From assembly GCA_021793235.1 (NCBI GenBank), contig JAJYTD010000015.1:21815-85814 (forward strand): 64,000 nucleotides of DNA, in the 5' to 3' direction. The notes under the pieces are model-generated. The model ran no database searches. It had not been told where the DNA came from and was given only the letters and a program-made list of their open reading frames with translations. Origin of the DNA: Actinomycetes bacterium (GTDB lineage: Bacteria > Actinomycetota > Actinomycetes > Streptosporangiales > Streptosporangiaceae). Positions within the stretch are counted from its first letter, which is position 1, and every line of letters begins with the position of its first letter. Shown here piece by piece: positions 22,362-31,149 of the stretch. A program made the translations under genes and the position numbers.

Positions 22362-23588
22362 CTACGGGACGGTGATGGCGTCCTGCTTGCTGTGCTCGCC
22401 TTCACTGTCGTATCCGTACACCTGGAAGGTGGCGGAGGTGACGTCGCCGTTGTCGTCGAAGTCGATGGGGCCGCTGACACCCTGGTAGTCGATGTCCTCG
22501 CCGTCCCGGATCAGGTCGCGGCACTCCTCGAAGCCCGAGCACTCGGTGCCGTCCTTGGAGACGGCGGCGATCTCGTTCACGAACACCGTCGGGTCGGAGC
22601 TCTCGGCCTGCTCGGCGGCCAGGGCGGCGACGATCGTGCAGTCGTAGACCTGACCGGAGAACTGGAAGACCTCAAGCTCCTCGTCGAAGGCGGACAAGCC
22701 CTCGATGAAGTCCCCTTCACCGTTGTCGGGGGCGGTGCCCTGGAAGCCCTCGAGGGTGCCGGGGTCGTCGGCGTCGACCTTCTCGGCGAGGGTCTCGTCG
22801 TTCAGGCCGTCCGTGCCATACATCTGGTCGGCGCCGACCCCCTCCTCGATGAGGCCGGTGATGATCTGCACGCCCTCCTCGAAGGCGACGAGGACGACGG
22901 AGTCGGCATCGGAGCCGGAGATGTCACCGATGACCGAGTCGAAGTTCGGCGCGTTGGGGTCGTAGCCCTCCTGGTAGACGACCTCGATGCCGTTCTCTTC
23001 GAGGGCTTCGGCGGCCGCGTCGGCCAGGCCCTCGCCGTAGTCGTCGGCGCGGTAGGTAATGGCCACGCTCTGGTGCCCGTCGCCGGCGATCTTCTGGGCC
23101 AGCACCGGGCCCTGCATCAGGTCGCTGGGGGCGGTGCGCCAGTAGTAGCCGCTTTCATCCTCCTCGGCCAGGCCGGGTGCGGTGTTGGAGCCGGAGCACT
23201 GGACGACCTCGGCGCCGGTGACCTTGTCCATGATGGCCTGGGTCATACCCGAGGCGGCAGCGCCGAGGATGACGTCGGCATCCTGGTCGATCAGCCGGTC
23301 GGCGGCATTGTTGGCCTGCGCGGCGTCATTGGCCTCGTCGCCGGCGAGGATGTCGGGGAGTTCGGTGTCGAGGACGCCGCCCGCGTCGTTGATCTCCTTC
23401 ATCGCGTACTCGGCCGCCTTGATCTGGGGCGGACCCAGGTGCGCGAGGTCCCCGGTCTCGGGGAAGACGTACCCGAACTGGAGAGCGTCTCCGCCTCCTT
23501 CTTCGCCGCCTCCGTTTCCGCAGGCTGTCAATCCAAGGGTGATGGCCGCGGCCGCCGCGGTAAGGCTGAGGGCCTTCTTGCTTGGCAT
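22362..23588 (-). CDS. livK: Branched-chain amino-acid ABC transporter substrate-binding lipoprotein
   Basis: The 408-residue protein starts MPSKKALS with a lipoprotein signal peptide ending in the lipobox LTACGN (cleavage before Cys), so Lgt would modify it. The mature part is a type I periplasmic-binding fold (LQFGYVFPETGDLAHLGPPQ, AAEYAMKEINDAGGV, VILGAAASGMTQAIMD). It should deliver amino acid to the LivHMGF complex. The ATG at 23588 is preferred because GGAGAG lies about 8 nt upstream; an in-frame start at 23606 would add six residues before the signal. Unusually, it converges on its partner operon instead of belonging to it. Confidence 0.93.
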   Translation of the reverse strand: MPSKKALSLTAAAAAITLGLTACGNGGGEEGGGDALQFGYVFPETGDLAHLGPPQIKAAEYAMKEINDAGGVLDTELPDILAGDEANDAAQANNAADRLIDQDADVILGAAASGMTQAIMDKVTGAEVVQCSGSNTAPGLAEEDESGYYWRTAPSDLMQGPVLAQKIAGDGHQSVAITYRADDYGEGLADAAAEALEENGIEVVYQEGYDPNAPNFDSVIGDISGSDADSVVLVAFEEGVQIITGLIEEGVGADQMYGTDGLNDETLAEKVDADDPGTLEGFQGTAPDNGEGDFIEGLSAFDEELEVFQFSGQVYDCTIVAALAAEQAESSDPTVFVNEIAAVSKDGTECSGFEECRDLIRDGEDIDYQGVSGPIDFDDNGDVTSATFQVYGYDSEGEHSKQDAITVP

Positions 23589-23918
23589 TGAGGTCTCTCC
23601 GTTCAACCGGCTGGTTAGCGCTGGGGGTCGGAAGCCGTGACGCGGTGCGAGGGCGATCGCGCTTAATCACGTTCGTGAGCGGAGCCTAATCCGAAGAGTT
23701 CTCGTTCCGGTAGACCGCTGTTGGCGTCGGTGCCGAGTCGGGTTCAGGACGTTATCTCGCCGTAGTTGTTTTTCGTAATAAAAGTCCCTGATCAGGCAAA
23801 TTCATTACAGATTGTCGATAGGGAATCGCTATTCGTGCCGCGGTGGGTGCGCGAAGAGGCTCCGGGGCGGCCCACCGACTCCTCAGCGGCGGTGTCCCGC
23901 TTCAGGCCCGGGAGGATG
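23589..23918. other. Intergenic region upstream of livK
   Basis: No gene is apparent in these 330 bp. The interval 23765-23835 is clearly A+T-richer than its surroundings and contains the palindrome CCTGATCAGG (23783-23802 area). On the minus strand a TTGCCT close to TTATTA could form a livK promoter, giving a leader of about 180 nt; this is tentative. Confidence 0.4.
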
Positions 23919-24716
23919 TCAGATGAACGCGGCGACGGCCGCGGTGAGGAGCGGCGCCACCAGGAGCGCGGGCAGCAGGTCGGCGACCGGGATATCGCGG
24001 ATGCGCAGGAGGCGCAGCCCCACACCGGCCAGCAGCAGGCCGCCGGTGGCGGTGAGCGCGGCCACGCACGCTTCCGGCAGGACGTTGCCGAGGGCGATAC
24101 CGAGGAGGGTGAACGCGCCCTGGTAGACGAGGACAGGGCCGGCTGAGGCCATGACGCCGATTCCGAGGGCCGCGGCAAAGGCGATGGAGGCGAAACCGTC
24201 GAGAGACGCCTTGAGGGCGAGCTGGTCGATGCCGTTGCCCAGGCCGTCGCTGATCGCACCGAGGATGGCCAGCGGGCCGACGAGGAAGACGAGAGAGGAG
24301 GTGACGAACCCCTCGACGAACCGGTGCGACGCCTCGGCGCCTTCGGCGTCCACGCCGGCGGGCCCGGCCGGGTCCGAGCCGCCGACAGCGGCCGGGGTCC
24401 GGCGGCGCAGGACCCGCCGCAGCAGATCGCCCAAGCCCGCCAAACGGGCCTCCAGCCGCAGCAGCGAGCCGGCGATACCGCCGATCAGCAGCGACCCCAG
24501 CACGATGAGCAGGGGAGCCGAGCCGCCCACGGCCGCCGTCAGGTCGGCGTTGGCGACCTCGACGGTGCTGAGCGCCGCGATCAGCAGGGTCACCAGGCCC
24601 AGCGCGTCCGTGGTCACCTCGCGGGTGCGGGCGGGCAGCCGGTGCCCCAGAGCCAGGCCGATACCGGAGCCGGCGACGATGGCGGCCACGTTGATGAGCG
24701 TGCCGAGTCCGGGCAT
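23919..24716 (-). CDS. DUF554 family membrane protein
   Basis: The 265-residue protein has about seven hydrophobic segments and begins MPGLGTLINVAAIVAGSGIG, the typical DUF554 opening. Other family features are GLVTLLIAALSTVE, FVTSSLVFLVGPLAILGAISDG and KASLDGFASIAFAAALGIGV. A hydrophilic Gly/Ala/Glu-rich loop (~110-130) separates two halves. The biochemical role is unknown; transporter-like function has been proposed for the family. AAGGAG precedes the ATG on the minus strand. The thioesterase gene lies 49 bp upstream on the same strand. Confidence 0.88.
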   Translation of the reverse strand: MPGLGTLINVAAIVAGSGIGLALGHRLPARTREVTTDALGLVTLLIAALSTVEVANADLTAAVGGSAPLLIVLGSLLIGGIAGSLLRLEARLAGLGDLLRRVLRRRTPAAVGGSDPAGPAGVDAEGAEASHRFVEGFVTSSLVFLVGPLAILGAISDGLGNGIDQLALKASLDGFASIAFAAALGIGVMASAGPVLVYQGAFTLLGIALGNVLPEACVAALTATGGLLLAGVGLRLLRIRDIPVADLLPALLVAPLLTAAVAAFI

Positions 24717-24765
24717 GACAGGGCTCCTTACTCGGGAAGAGTGCGTCGGGTACGAGGGCTCGGGC

Positions 24766-25182
24766 TCAGGCGTCGCGCAGCATGCAGGTCAACCGCGAGG
24801 TGCACACCCGCCGGCCATTGTCGTCGGTGATGACGATGTCCCAGGTGGCCAGCGTACGGCCGAGGTGGACCGGGGTGGCGACACCGGTCACATAGCCCTC
24901 TGTGGCGGCGCGGTGGTGCGTGGCGTTGATCTCGATTCCGACGGCGATGCGCCCCTCACCCGCGTGGAGCGCTGAGCCGACCGATCCGAGGGTCTCGGCC
25001 AGAACACAGGAGGCGCCGCCGTGCAGCAGGCCGTAAGGCTGGCGGTTGGTCTCGACCGGGATGCGGCCGACCACGCGCTGCGCCGAGGCCTCCTGGAGTT
25101 CCAGGCCCATCCGCTCCCCGAGGGAGCCCCCGGGATTGCGGTCGCCCATGATCTCGGCGAGTCGTGCGGAGTCCAGCGTCAT
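24766..25182 (-). CDS. Hotdog-fold thioesterase (PaaI/YdiI-like)
   Basis: The 138-residue protein has the single hotdog domain of acyl-CoA thioesterases: QPYGLLHGGASCVLAETLGSVG contains the HGG motif and the downstream Glu expected at the active site, followed by GIEINATHHRAATEGYVTG. Likely substrates are aromatic or aliphatic acyl-CoAs (family knowledge). The ATG at 25182 is preferred because GAGAGAG precedes it closely and the protein then begins MTLDSARL; an upstream in-frame ATG at 25242 would add 20 residues without similarity. It is divergent from polA. Confidence 0.88.
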   Translation of the reverse strand: MTLDSARLAEIMGDRNPGGSLGERMGLELQEASAQRVVGRIPVETNRQPYGLLHGGASCVLAETLGSVGSALHAGEGRIAVGIEINATHHRAATEGYVTGVATPVHLGRTLATWDIVITDDNGRRVCTSRLTCMLRDA

Positions 25183-25341
25183 CTCAGCTCTCTCTCGTCG
25201 GTGCCCGGGCAGCGCCGCCCCGGAACCTGGATATCGGGTCATGTGATCTATTCACGGCCGGGGTCTGCTTCCGCGCCCGCCCGCCTCACGCGTGCAGGAC
25301 CCCGCACAACGGAGTATCGCGAAAAAGTCCGCACCGCATCC

Positions 25342-25353
25342 TAGGATTCCTGT
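25342..25353 (+). promoter_or_regulatory. Leaderless-type -10 element before polA
   Basis: TAGGAT at 25342-25347 lies 6 nt before the GTG at 25354, with no Shine-Dalgarno. Confidence 0.55.
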
Positions 25354-28113
25354 GTGGCGACGACACGAGAGACCCCCGATCACAACAGCTCCTCCCCGGC
25401 GAACGCGGACGCGGCATCGGACCGCGCACCGCGCCTGCTGCTGCTGGACGGCCACTCCATGGCGTTTCGCGCGTTCTTCGCGCTGCCCGTGGAGAAGTTC
25501 ACCACCAGCACCGGGCAGTCCACCAACGCGGTGTACGGATTTATATCAATGCTGGTCAAACTGCTGCGTGAGGAGCAGCCTACGCATATCGCGGTCGCCT
25601 GGGACCTCTCCGGACCGACCTTTCGGCACGAGAGCTATGCGGACTACAAGGCCGGCCGCTCCGACGCGCCCCCGGAGTTCCCCGCCCAGGTGGAACTCGT
25701 GCAAGAGCTGATCGGGATGCTCGGCATCGCGAACGTGACAGCAGAGGGGTTCGAGGCCGACGACGTCATCGCCACCCTCGCCGACCGCGCCTGCCGCAGC
25801 GGTATGGAGGTCCTCATCGCCTCGGGCGACAGAGACGCCTTCCAGCTGGTCACCGACACGTGCACGGTCCTCTACCCGGGCAAGAGCCTGTCCGACCTGG
25901 TCCGGATGACACCCGAGCGGGTCGAGGAGAAGTACGGGGTACCCCCCGAGCGCTACCGGGACCTCGCGGCACTGGTCGGCGAGAAGGCCGACAACCTCCC
26001 GGGCGTCCCCGGAGTGGGTCCCAAGACCGCGGCCAAGTGGATCACCAAGTACGGTTCGCTGGACGAGCTGGTCGCCCACGCCGACGAGGTCACCGGCAAG
26101 GCCGGGCAGAACTTCCGCGACCACCTCGACGGCGTGCTGCGTAACCACCAGCTGAACCTCCTGGCCACCGACGTCGAGGTCGGCCCCGACGTCTCCCTGC
26201 TCACGATGAAGGAGGCGGACCGCGCGGGTATCCACGCCCTCTTCGACAACCTGGAGTTCGCCTCGACACTGCGCGACCGGCTGTTCTCGGTGATCGGCGA
26301 GGTACCGGAGGACTCCTCCGCGAAGAACGGCGAGGGCTTCTCCGTCGACCTGAGCATCCCGGGTCCCGGCGAGGTCGCCGCATGGCTGCAGACCCACGCG
26401 GCGGGCGGAGAACGCACCGGGATCGCGGTCTTTGGCGAGTGGGGCGCCGGCACCGGGCAGATCACCGCCCTGGCGCTCGCCGCCTCCAGCGGGGCCGCGG
26501 CCTTCATCGACCCCGCCGCTCTCGGCACCGAAGACGAGAACGCCCTGGCGCGGTGGCTGGCCGATCCCGCGCGGCCCAAAGCCGTGCACGACGCCAAAGG
26601 ACCGCTGCTGGCCATGGCGGCCCACGGCTGGACGCTGAACGGCCTCACCAGCGACACCGCCCTGGCCGCCTATCTGGTGCAGCCCGGCGGGCGCAAATTC
26701 GACCTGGCCGACCTGTGCCGCCGCTACCTCGGCCGCGAGCTCGACGAGCAGCAGGACGGCGGAGCCCAGCTCGCGCTCGACATCAGCGGCGCGGGCGACG
26801 ACAAAGCCGCCGAGCGCCTGGCCCTGCGCGCCCGTGCGACGCTCGACCTCGCCGAGAACCTGGATGCCGACCTCGAAACACGCGGCGGTGTGCGGCTGCT
26901 GCACGATGTGGAGCTGCCGCTGGTGCGGGTACTCGCCGAGATGGAGCGCACCGGCATCGCCGCCGACCGGGCCTACCTCGACGAGCTCGAAGCGGAGTTC
27001 GCCGCCGCCGTGCGGCAGGCGGTGCAGGAGGCCCACCGCGTGGTCGGACGCGAGTTCAACCTGGGCTCCCCCAAGCAGCTGCAGCAGATCCTGTTCACCG
27101 ACCTGGGACTGCCCAAGACCAAGCGGATCAAGACCGGCTACACCACCGACGCCGACGCGCTGGAGTGGCTGGCCGCCCGCACCGACAACGAACTCCCGGT
27201 CATCCTGCTGCGCCACCGCGACCAGACCCGGCTGCGGACCACGGTCGAAGGACTGATCAAGACGATCGCCGCCGACGGCCGGATCCACACCACGTTCAAC
27301 CAGACGGTGGCGGCCACCGGGCGCCTCAGCTCCGCTGAGCCCAATCTGCAGAACATCCCCGTGCGCACCGATGCCGGGCGGCGCATCCGGCGGGCGTTCA
27401 TCGTGGGCGGGGGCTATGACGATCTGCTCACCGCCGACTACAGCCAGATCGAGCTGCGCATCATGGCGCACCTGTCCAAGGACGAGGCGCTGATCGAGGC
27501 CTTCCAAAGCGGACACGACTTCCACGCCGAGATCGCCGCGCGGGTGTTCAAGATCAACGTCGACGAGGTCGACGCCGAGGCACGCGCCCGTATCAAGGCG
27601 ATGAACTACGGTCTGGCCTACGGGCTGAGCGCGTTCGGACTCTCGGGCCAGCTCGGCATCACCCCCGAAGCGGCCCGCGGCCTCATGGACGACTACTTCG
27701 CGCAGTTCGGCGGGGTCCGCGACTACCTGCACGAGGTCGTCGAGCAGGCCCGCCGCGACGGCTACACCGAGACCATGCTCGGACGCCGCCGCTACCTCCC
27801 CGACCTCACCAGTGATAACCGGCAGCGCCGGGAGATGGCGGAGCGGATGGCGCTGAACGCCCCGATCCAGGGGTCGGCGGCCGACATCATCAAGGTCGCC
27901 ATGCTCGACGTCGACACCGCACTGCGCGAGGGCGGGTTCACCTCACGGATGCTGCTGCAGGTCCACGACGAACTCGTACTGGAGGTGACAGCGGAGGAGC
28001 TGCGGGCAGTGCGCGAACTGGTGTCGAAGAAGATGGCCGGCGCCTATGATCTGCGTGTGCCGCTGGCGGTTTCGGTGGGGGTCGGCCGCGACTGGCACGA
28101 CGCCGCGCACTGA
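25354..28113 (+). CDS. polA: DNA polymerase I
   Basis: The 919-residue protein fills gaps and removes RNA primers in replication and repair. Domains: 5'-nuclease (~25-310; LLLDGHSMAFRAFFAL, ASGDRDAFQL, GVPGVGPKTAAKW), a degenerate 3'-5' exonuclease-like domain (~330-520) without the usual acidic residues, as in other actinobacteria, and a family A polymerase (~530-919) with motif A DYSQIELR, motif B RIKAMNYGLAYGLS, and motif C VHDELVLE. Proofreading is therefore unlikely. GTG at 25354 is the leaderless-type start. Confidence 0.97.
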   Translation: MATTRETPDHNSSSPANADAASDRAPRLLLLDGHSMAFRAFFALPVEKFTTSTGQSTNAVYGFISMLVKLLREEQPTHIAVAWDLSGPTFRHESYADYKAGRSDAPPEFPAQVELVQELIGMLGIANVTAEGFEADDVIATLADRACRSGMEVLIASGDRDAFQLVTDTCTVLYPGKSLSDLVRMTPERVEEKYGVPPERYRDLAALVGEKADNLPGVPGVGPKTAAKWITKYGSLDELVAHADEVTGKAGQNFRDHLDGVLRNHQLNLLATDVEVGPDVSLLTMKEADRAGIHALFDNLEFASTLRDRLFSVIGEVPEDSSAKNGEGFSVDLSIPGPGEVAAWLQTHAAGGERTGIAVFGEWGAGTGQITALALAASSGAAAFIDPAALGTEDENALARWLADPARPKAVHDAKGPLLAMAAHGWTLNGLTSDTALAAYLVQPGGRKFDLADLCRRYLGRELDEQQDGGAQLALDISGAGDDKAAERLALRARATLDLAENLDADLETRGGVRLLHDVELPLVRVLAEMERTGIAADRAYLDELEAEFAAAVRQAVQEAHRVVGREFNLGSPKQLQQILFTDLGLPKTKRIKTGYTTDADALEWLAARTDNELPVILLRHRDQTRLRTTVEGLIKTIAADGRIHTTFNQTVAATGRLSSAEPNLQNIPVRTDAGRRIRRAFIVGGGYDDLLTADYSQIELRIMAHLSKDEALIEAFQSGHDFHAEIAARVFKINVDEVDAEARARIKAMNYGLAYGLSAFGLSGQLGITPEAARGLMDDYFAQFGGVRDYLHEVVEQARRDGYTETMLGRRRYLPDLTSDNRQRREMAERMALNAPIQGSAADIIKVAMLDVDTALREGGFTSRMLLQVHDELVLEVTAEELRAVRELVSKKMAGAYDLRVPLAVSVGVGRDWHDAAH

Positions 28114-28218
28114 TCCCGCGGCCTGTGCCCCCGGCCCTTTGTCCGGGGCGGTGCGGGGACAGCGGCCGCAGGGGCGAGAATGGCAATAGGCACGATGACC
28201 GGAAGGGGGGAGCCGCAC

Positions 28219-28644
28219 ATGACGCGTTCCCCGCAGGGACGTGCCCGGGTCCTCCCCGAAGAGGAGCTGCGCTGGCGGTTCTCCCGCTCCGGCGGGCCGG
28301 GCGGGCAGCACGTGAACACCGCCGACACCCGGGTCTCCCTCTCTCTCGACGTGGCCTCGACCACGATGCTCGGTCCACGGCAGCGCGAGCGGGCCCTGGA
28401 GCGGCTGGCCGACCGGCTGGTGGACGGGGTCCTCACGGTGACCGTGAGTGACTCCCGGTCCCAGGCCCGCAACCGCGATATCGCCCGGAACAGGCTCGCG
28501 GAGCTGATCTCCGGGGCGATCGCCCCGGGGCCGCGGCCGCGCCGCGCCACCCGGCCCAGCCGGGCGTCGAAAGAGCGGCGGCTGAACGCCAAGCGCCGTC
28601 GCTCCGAGCTGAAGCGGTCGCGGTCGCGGCGGTCCGACGACTGA
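28219..28644 (+). CDS. arfB: Stalled-ribosome rescue factor ArfB-like (GGQ-domain peptidyl-tRNA hydrolase)
   Basis: The 141-residue protein has the class I release-factor catalytic domain with SGGPGGQHVNTADTRVSL and no codon-recognition domain, ending in a basic tail (RRLNAKRRRSELKRSRSRR). This is the ArfB/YaeJ architecture: the GGQ loop releases nascent peptide from ribosomes stalled without mRNA, while the tail enters the mRNA channel (family knowledge). The ATG at 28219 follows GGAAGGGGGGA; in-frame ATGs at 28180 and 28195 are upstream but lack such a site. It lies 105 bp after polA on the same strand. Confidence 0.88.
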   Translation: MTRSPQGRARVLPEEELRWRFSRSGGPGGQHVNTADTRVSLSLDVASTTMLGPRQRERALERLADRLVDGVLTVTVSDSRSQARNRDIARNRLAELISGAIAPGPRPRRATRPSRASKERRLNAKRRRSELKRSRSRRSDD

Positions 28645-29072
28645 CGGCTGGCCGCCGTGTACGGTCCGCTCCTTTGGGAGCAGCACCCTGGGAAGGAAGG
28701 TGTCACCCCGCGCTCCGGCCAGTGAAAATCCGGAGTACACTACCTCAATCGCGGCGATGCCGGCCTTGGGCGGCCGGGGTTCCGATTGACCTAAACGCTC
28801 ACGTCTCGTACTCTGGTCGGAGCGTTGTGGACTCGCGTGCGCAACTCGACCTCGGAGATCGTGCCGAGTGTGGCAGTCGGATCGCATACTCGACCCGGTG
28901 TCCGGGAGTTGAGGGGGCGCGGCGGTCGGTCGGCCTACGGGATCCGCGACGAGGTCGTCCGCGAGACGTTGAGCGCTGCGACCTCGTTGTGATCTCGGAC
29001 AATGGCGGGCTGGCCGCTCGAATCCGCAGCACACCTATTCTGTCCATATCCGTGTCCGGAGTCCACCCACAC
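28645..29072 (+). promoter_or_regulatory. rpsA promoter and long 5' leader
   Basis: TTGACC (28786-28791), 17 bp, then TACTCT (28809-28814) is a good vegetative promoter. Transcription would start near 28821, leaving a leader of about 250 nt before rpsA. The leader has no gene and is a candidate for regulation of S1 synthesis. A TATTCT at 29036-29041 lacks a -35 partner. Confidence 0.6.
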
Positions 29073-30560
29073 ATGACGAGCAGCACCGAGGCAACCTCGA
29101 CACCCCAGGTAGCGGTCAACGACATCGGGTCCGAGGAAGCCTTCCTCGCAGCGATCGACGAGACCATCAAGTACTTCAACGACGGTGACATTGTCGAGGG
29201 CACCATCGTGAAGGTCGATCGAGACGAGGTCTTGCTCGACATCGGCTACAAGACCGAGGGAGTCATCCCCTCGCGCGAGCTGTCGATCAAGCACGACGTC
29301 GACCCGGGCGAGGTCGTGGCCGTCGGCGACCACGTCGAGGCCCTGGTTCTCCAGAAGGAGGACAAGGAAGGCCGGCTCATCCTGTCCAAGAAGCGCGCCC
29401 AGTACGAGCGCGCCTGGGGCACGATCGAGAAGATCAAGGAAGAGGACGGTGTCGTCACCGGTACGGTGATCGAGGTCGTCAAGGGCGGCCTGATTCTCGA
29501 CATCGGCCTGCGCGGCTTCCTGCCGGCGTCGCTCGTCGAGATGCGTCGCGTCCGCGATTTGCAGCCCTATGTCGGCCGGGAACTCGAAGCCAAGATCATC
29601 GAGCTCGACAAGAACCGCAACAACGTGGTCCTGTCGCGCCGCGCCTGGCTGGAGCAGACCCAGTCCGAGGTCCGCCAGACCTTCCTCAACACCCTGCAGA
29701 AGGGCCAGATCCGCAAGGGCGTCGTCTCCTCCATCGTCAACTTCGGCGCGTTCGTCGACCTCGGCGGCGTCGACGGTCTGGTGCACGTCTCCGAGCTCTC
29801 CTGGAAGCACATCGACCACCCGAGCGAGGTCGTCGAGGTGGGCCAGGAGGTCACCGTCGAGGTCCTCGAAGTCGACATGGAGCGCGAGCGCGTCTCCCTG
29901 TCGCTGAAGGCGACCCAGGAGGACCCCTGGCAGCAGTTCGCCCGCACCCACCAGATCGGCCAGGTCGTTCCCGGCAAGGTCACCAAGCTGGTGCCGTTCG
30001 GTGCGTTCGTGCGCGTCGAGGAGGGCATCGAGGGCCTGGTGCACATCTCCGAGCTGGCTGAGCGCCACGTGGAGATTCCGGAGCAGGTCGTCCAGGTCGG
30101 CACCGAGATCTTCGTCAAGATCATCGACATCGACCTCGACCGCCGCCGCATCAGCCTGTCGCTGAAGCAGGCCAACGAGAGCGTCTCCCCGGACCAGGTG
30201 GACTTCGACCCCACGCTCTACGGCATGGCCGCCGACTACGACGAGCACGGCAACTACAAGTACCCCGAGGGCTTCGACCCCGAGACCGGCGAGTGGATGG
30301 AGGGCTTCGAGGCCCAGCGCGACGAGTGGGAGCACCAGTACGCCCTCGCTCAGGCCCGCTTCGAGGCGCACCGCAAGCAGGTCGAGGAAGCCCAGGCCGC
30401 TGAGGCCGAGGCCGCTGCGGAGCCGCAGTACGAGGGCGAGCCGGCCGCCCAGGGCAGGGCTCCCGCCCCGGGCACCGCCGATCAGTCCCAGGGTGGCGCC
30501 CTCGCCTCCGACGAGGCGCTGGCCGCACTGCGCGAGAAGCTGGCGGGCGGCGGCGAGTAG
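29073..30560 (+). CDS. rpsA: 30S ribosomal protein S1
   Basis: The 495-residue protein has four S1 (OB-fold) repeats at about residues 36-105, 123-188, 209-277 and 294-363 (GTIVKVDRDEVLLDIGYKTEG, GTVIEVVKGGLILDIGLRG, GVVSSIVNFGAFVDLGGVDG, GKVTKLVPFGAFVRVEEGIEG; each is shown only in part). A low-complexity acidic tail follows, as in other actinobacterial S1. It binds mRNA on the 30S subunit. The ATG at 29073 gives the canonical MTSSTEATST start; the frame is open further upstream but without similarity. The rpsA-coaE order is conserved in actinobacteria, but here an IS lies between them. Confidence 0.96.
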   Translation: MTSSTEATSTPQVAVNDIGSEEAFLAAIDETIKYFNDGDIVEGTIVKVDRDEVLLDIGYKTEGVIPSRELSIKHDVDPGEVVAVGDHVEALVLQKEDKEGRLILSKKRAQYERAWGTIEKIKEEDGVVTGTVIEVVKGGLILDIGLRGFLPASLVEMRRVRDLQPYVGRELEAKIIELDKNRNNVVLSRRAWLEQTQSEVRQTFLNTLQKGQIRKGVVSSIVNFGAFVDLGGVDGLVHVSELSWKHIDHPSEVVEVGQEVTVEVLEVDMERERVSLSLKATQEDPWQQFARTHQIGQVVPGKVTKLVPFGAFVRVEEGIEGLVHISELAERHVEIPEQVVQVGTEIFVKIIDIDLDRRRISLSLKQANESVSPDQVDFDPTLYGMAADYDEHGNYKYPEGFDPETGEWMEGFEAQRDEWEHQYALAQARFEAHRKQVEEAQAAEAEAAAEPQYEGEPAAQGRAPAPGTADQSQGGALASDEALAALREKLAGGGE

Positions 30561-30660
30561 CCGACACCGGCGGATTCAATCACTGAGGGCCGCTCCCCAA
30601 GGTGAACTGCTCCCCGGAAGTTGGACTGAGAAATCGGTTCCGCTTCCGGGGAGTATGTGC

Positions 30661-31149
30661 ATGAACCCGCATAGTTCGCTCACCAGCGAGCAGCGTGCTG
30701 CCGCTGTGGACCTGTTCGAGGCAGGTCACGGCTTCAAGACCGCGGCCTCATTGCTCGGCGTGGGCCGCCAGGCGCTCCGTATCCTGTTCGAGCGATGGAA
30801 GCTCCATGGTCGAAGGGCTCTGGTGGAGAAGCGAACCAAAGAGCGGTTCCCGTTCGAGACGAAGCTGGAGATCGTGCGCCGGCGCCTGGCAGGCGAGACA
30901 GCGATGGACCTGTGCAGCGAGTACGGGCTGTCCTCGCGCAAGATCCTGAACAAGTGGGTCCGGATCTTCCGCGACCAGGGCGAGGACGGGCTGCGCCCCA
31001 AGCCCCGAGGGCGCCCCAAACGACGCGACCCCGCCGATCCGGAGCCGACCGACGAGCTGGAACGGTTGCGCCAGGAGAACGAGCGTCTGCGTGCCCAGGT
31101 GGCCTACCTGGGAAAATTGAAGGCCTTGAGGGATCAGGAGCGGCCGTGA
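30661..31149 (+). CDS. IS3-family transposase subunit OrfA
   Basis: The 162-residue protein has two helix-turn-helix segments (residues ~20-60, GFKTAASLLGVGRQALRILF; ~75-110, TAMDLCSEYGLSSRKILNKW) and a C-terminal leucine-zipper-like stretch (ELERLRQENERLRAQVAYLG), the IS150-type OrfA pattern. It recognises the IS ends. The ATG at 30661 is placed 7 nt after GGGGAG; an ATG at 30655 is also in frame. Its stop overlaps the GTG start of orfB (GTGA). Confidence 0.85.
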   Translation: MNPHSSLTSEQRAAAVDLFEAGHGFKTAASLLGVGRQALRILFERWKLHGRRALVEKRTKERFPFETKLEIVRRRLAGETAMDLCSEYGLSSRKILNKWVRIFRDQGEDGLRPKPRGRPKRRDPADPEPTDELERLRQENERLRAQVAYLGKLKALRDQERP

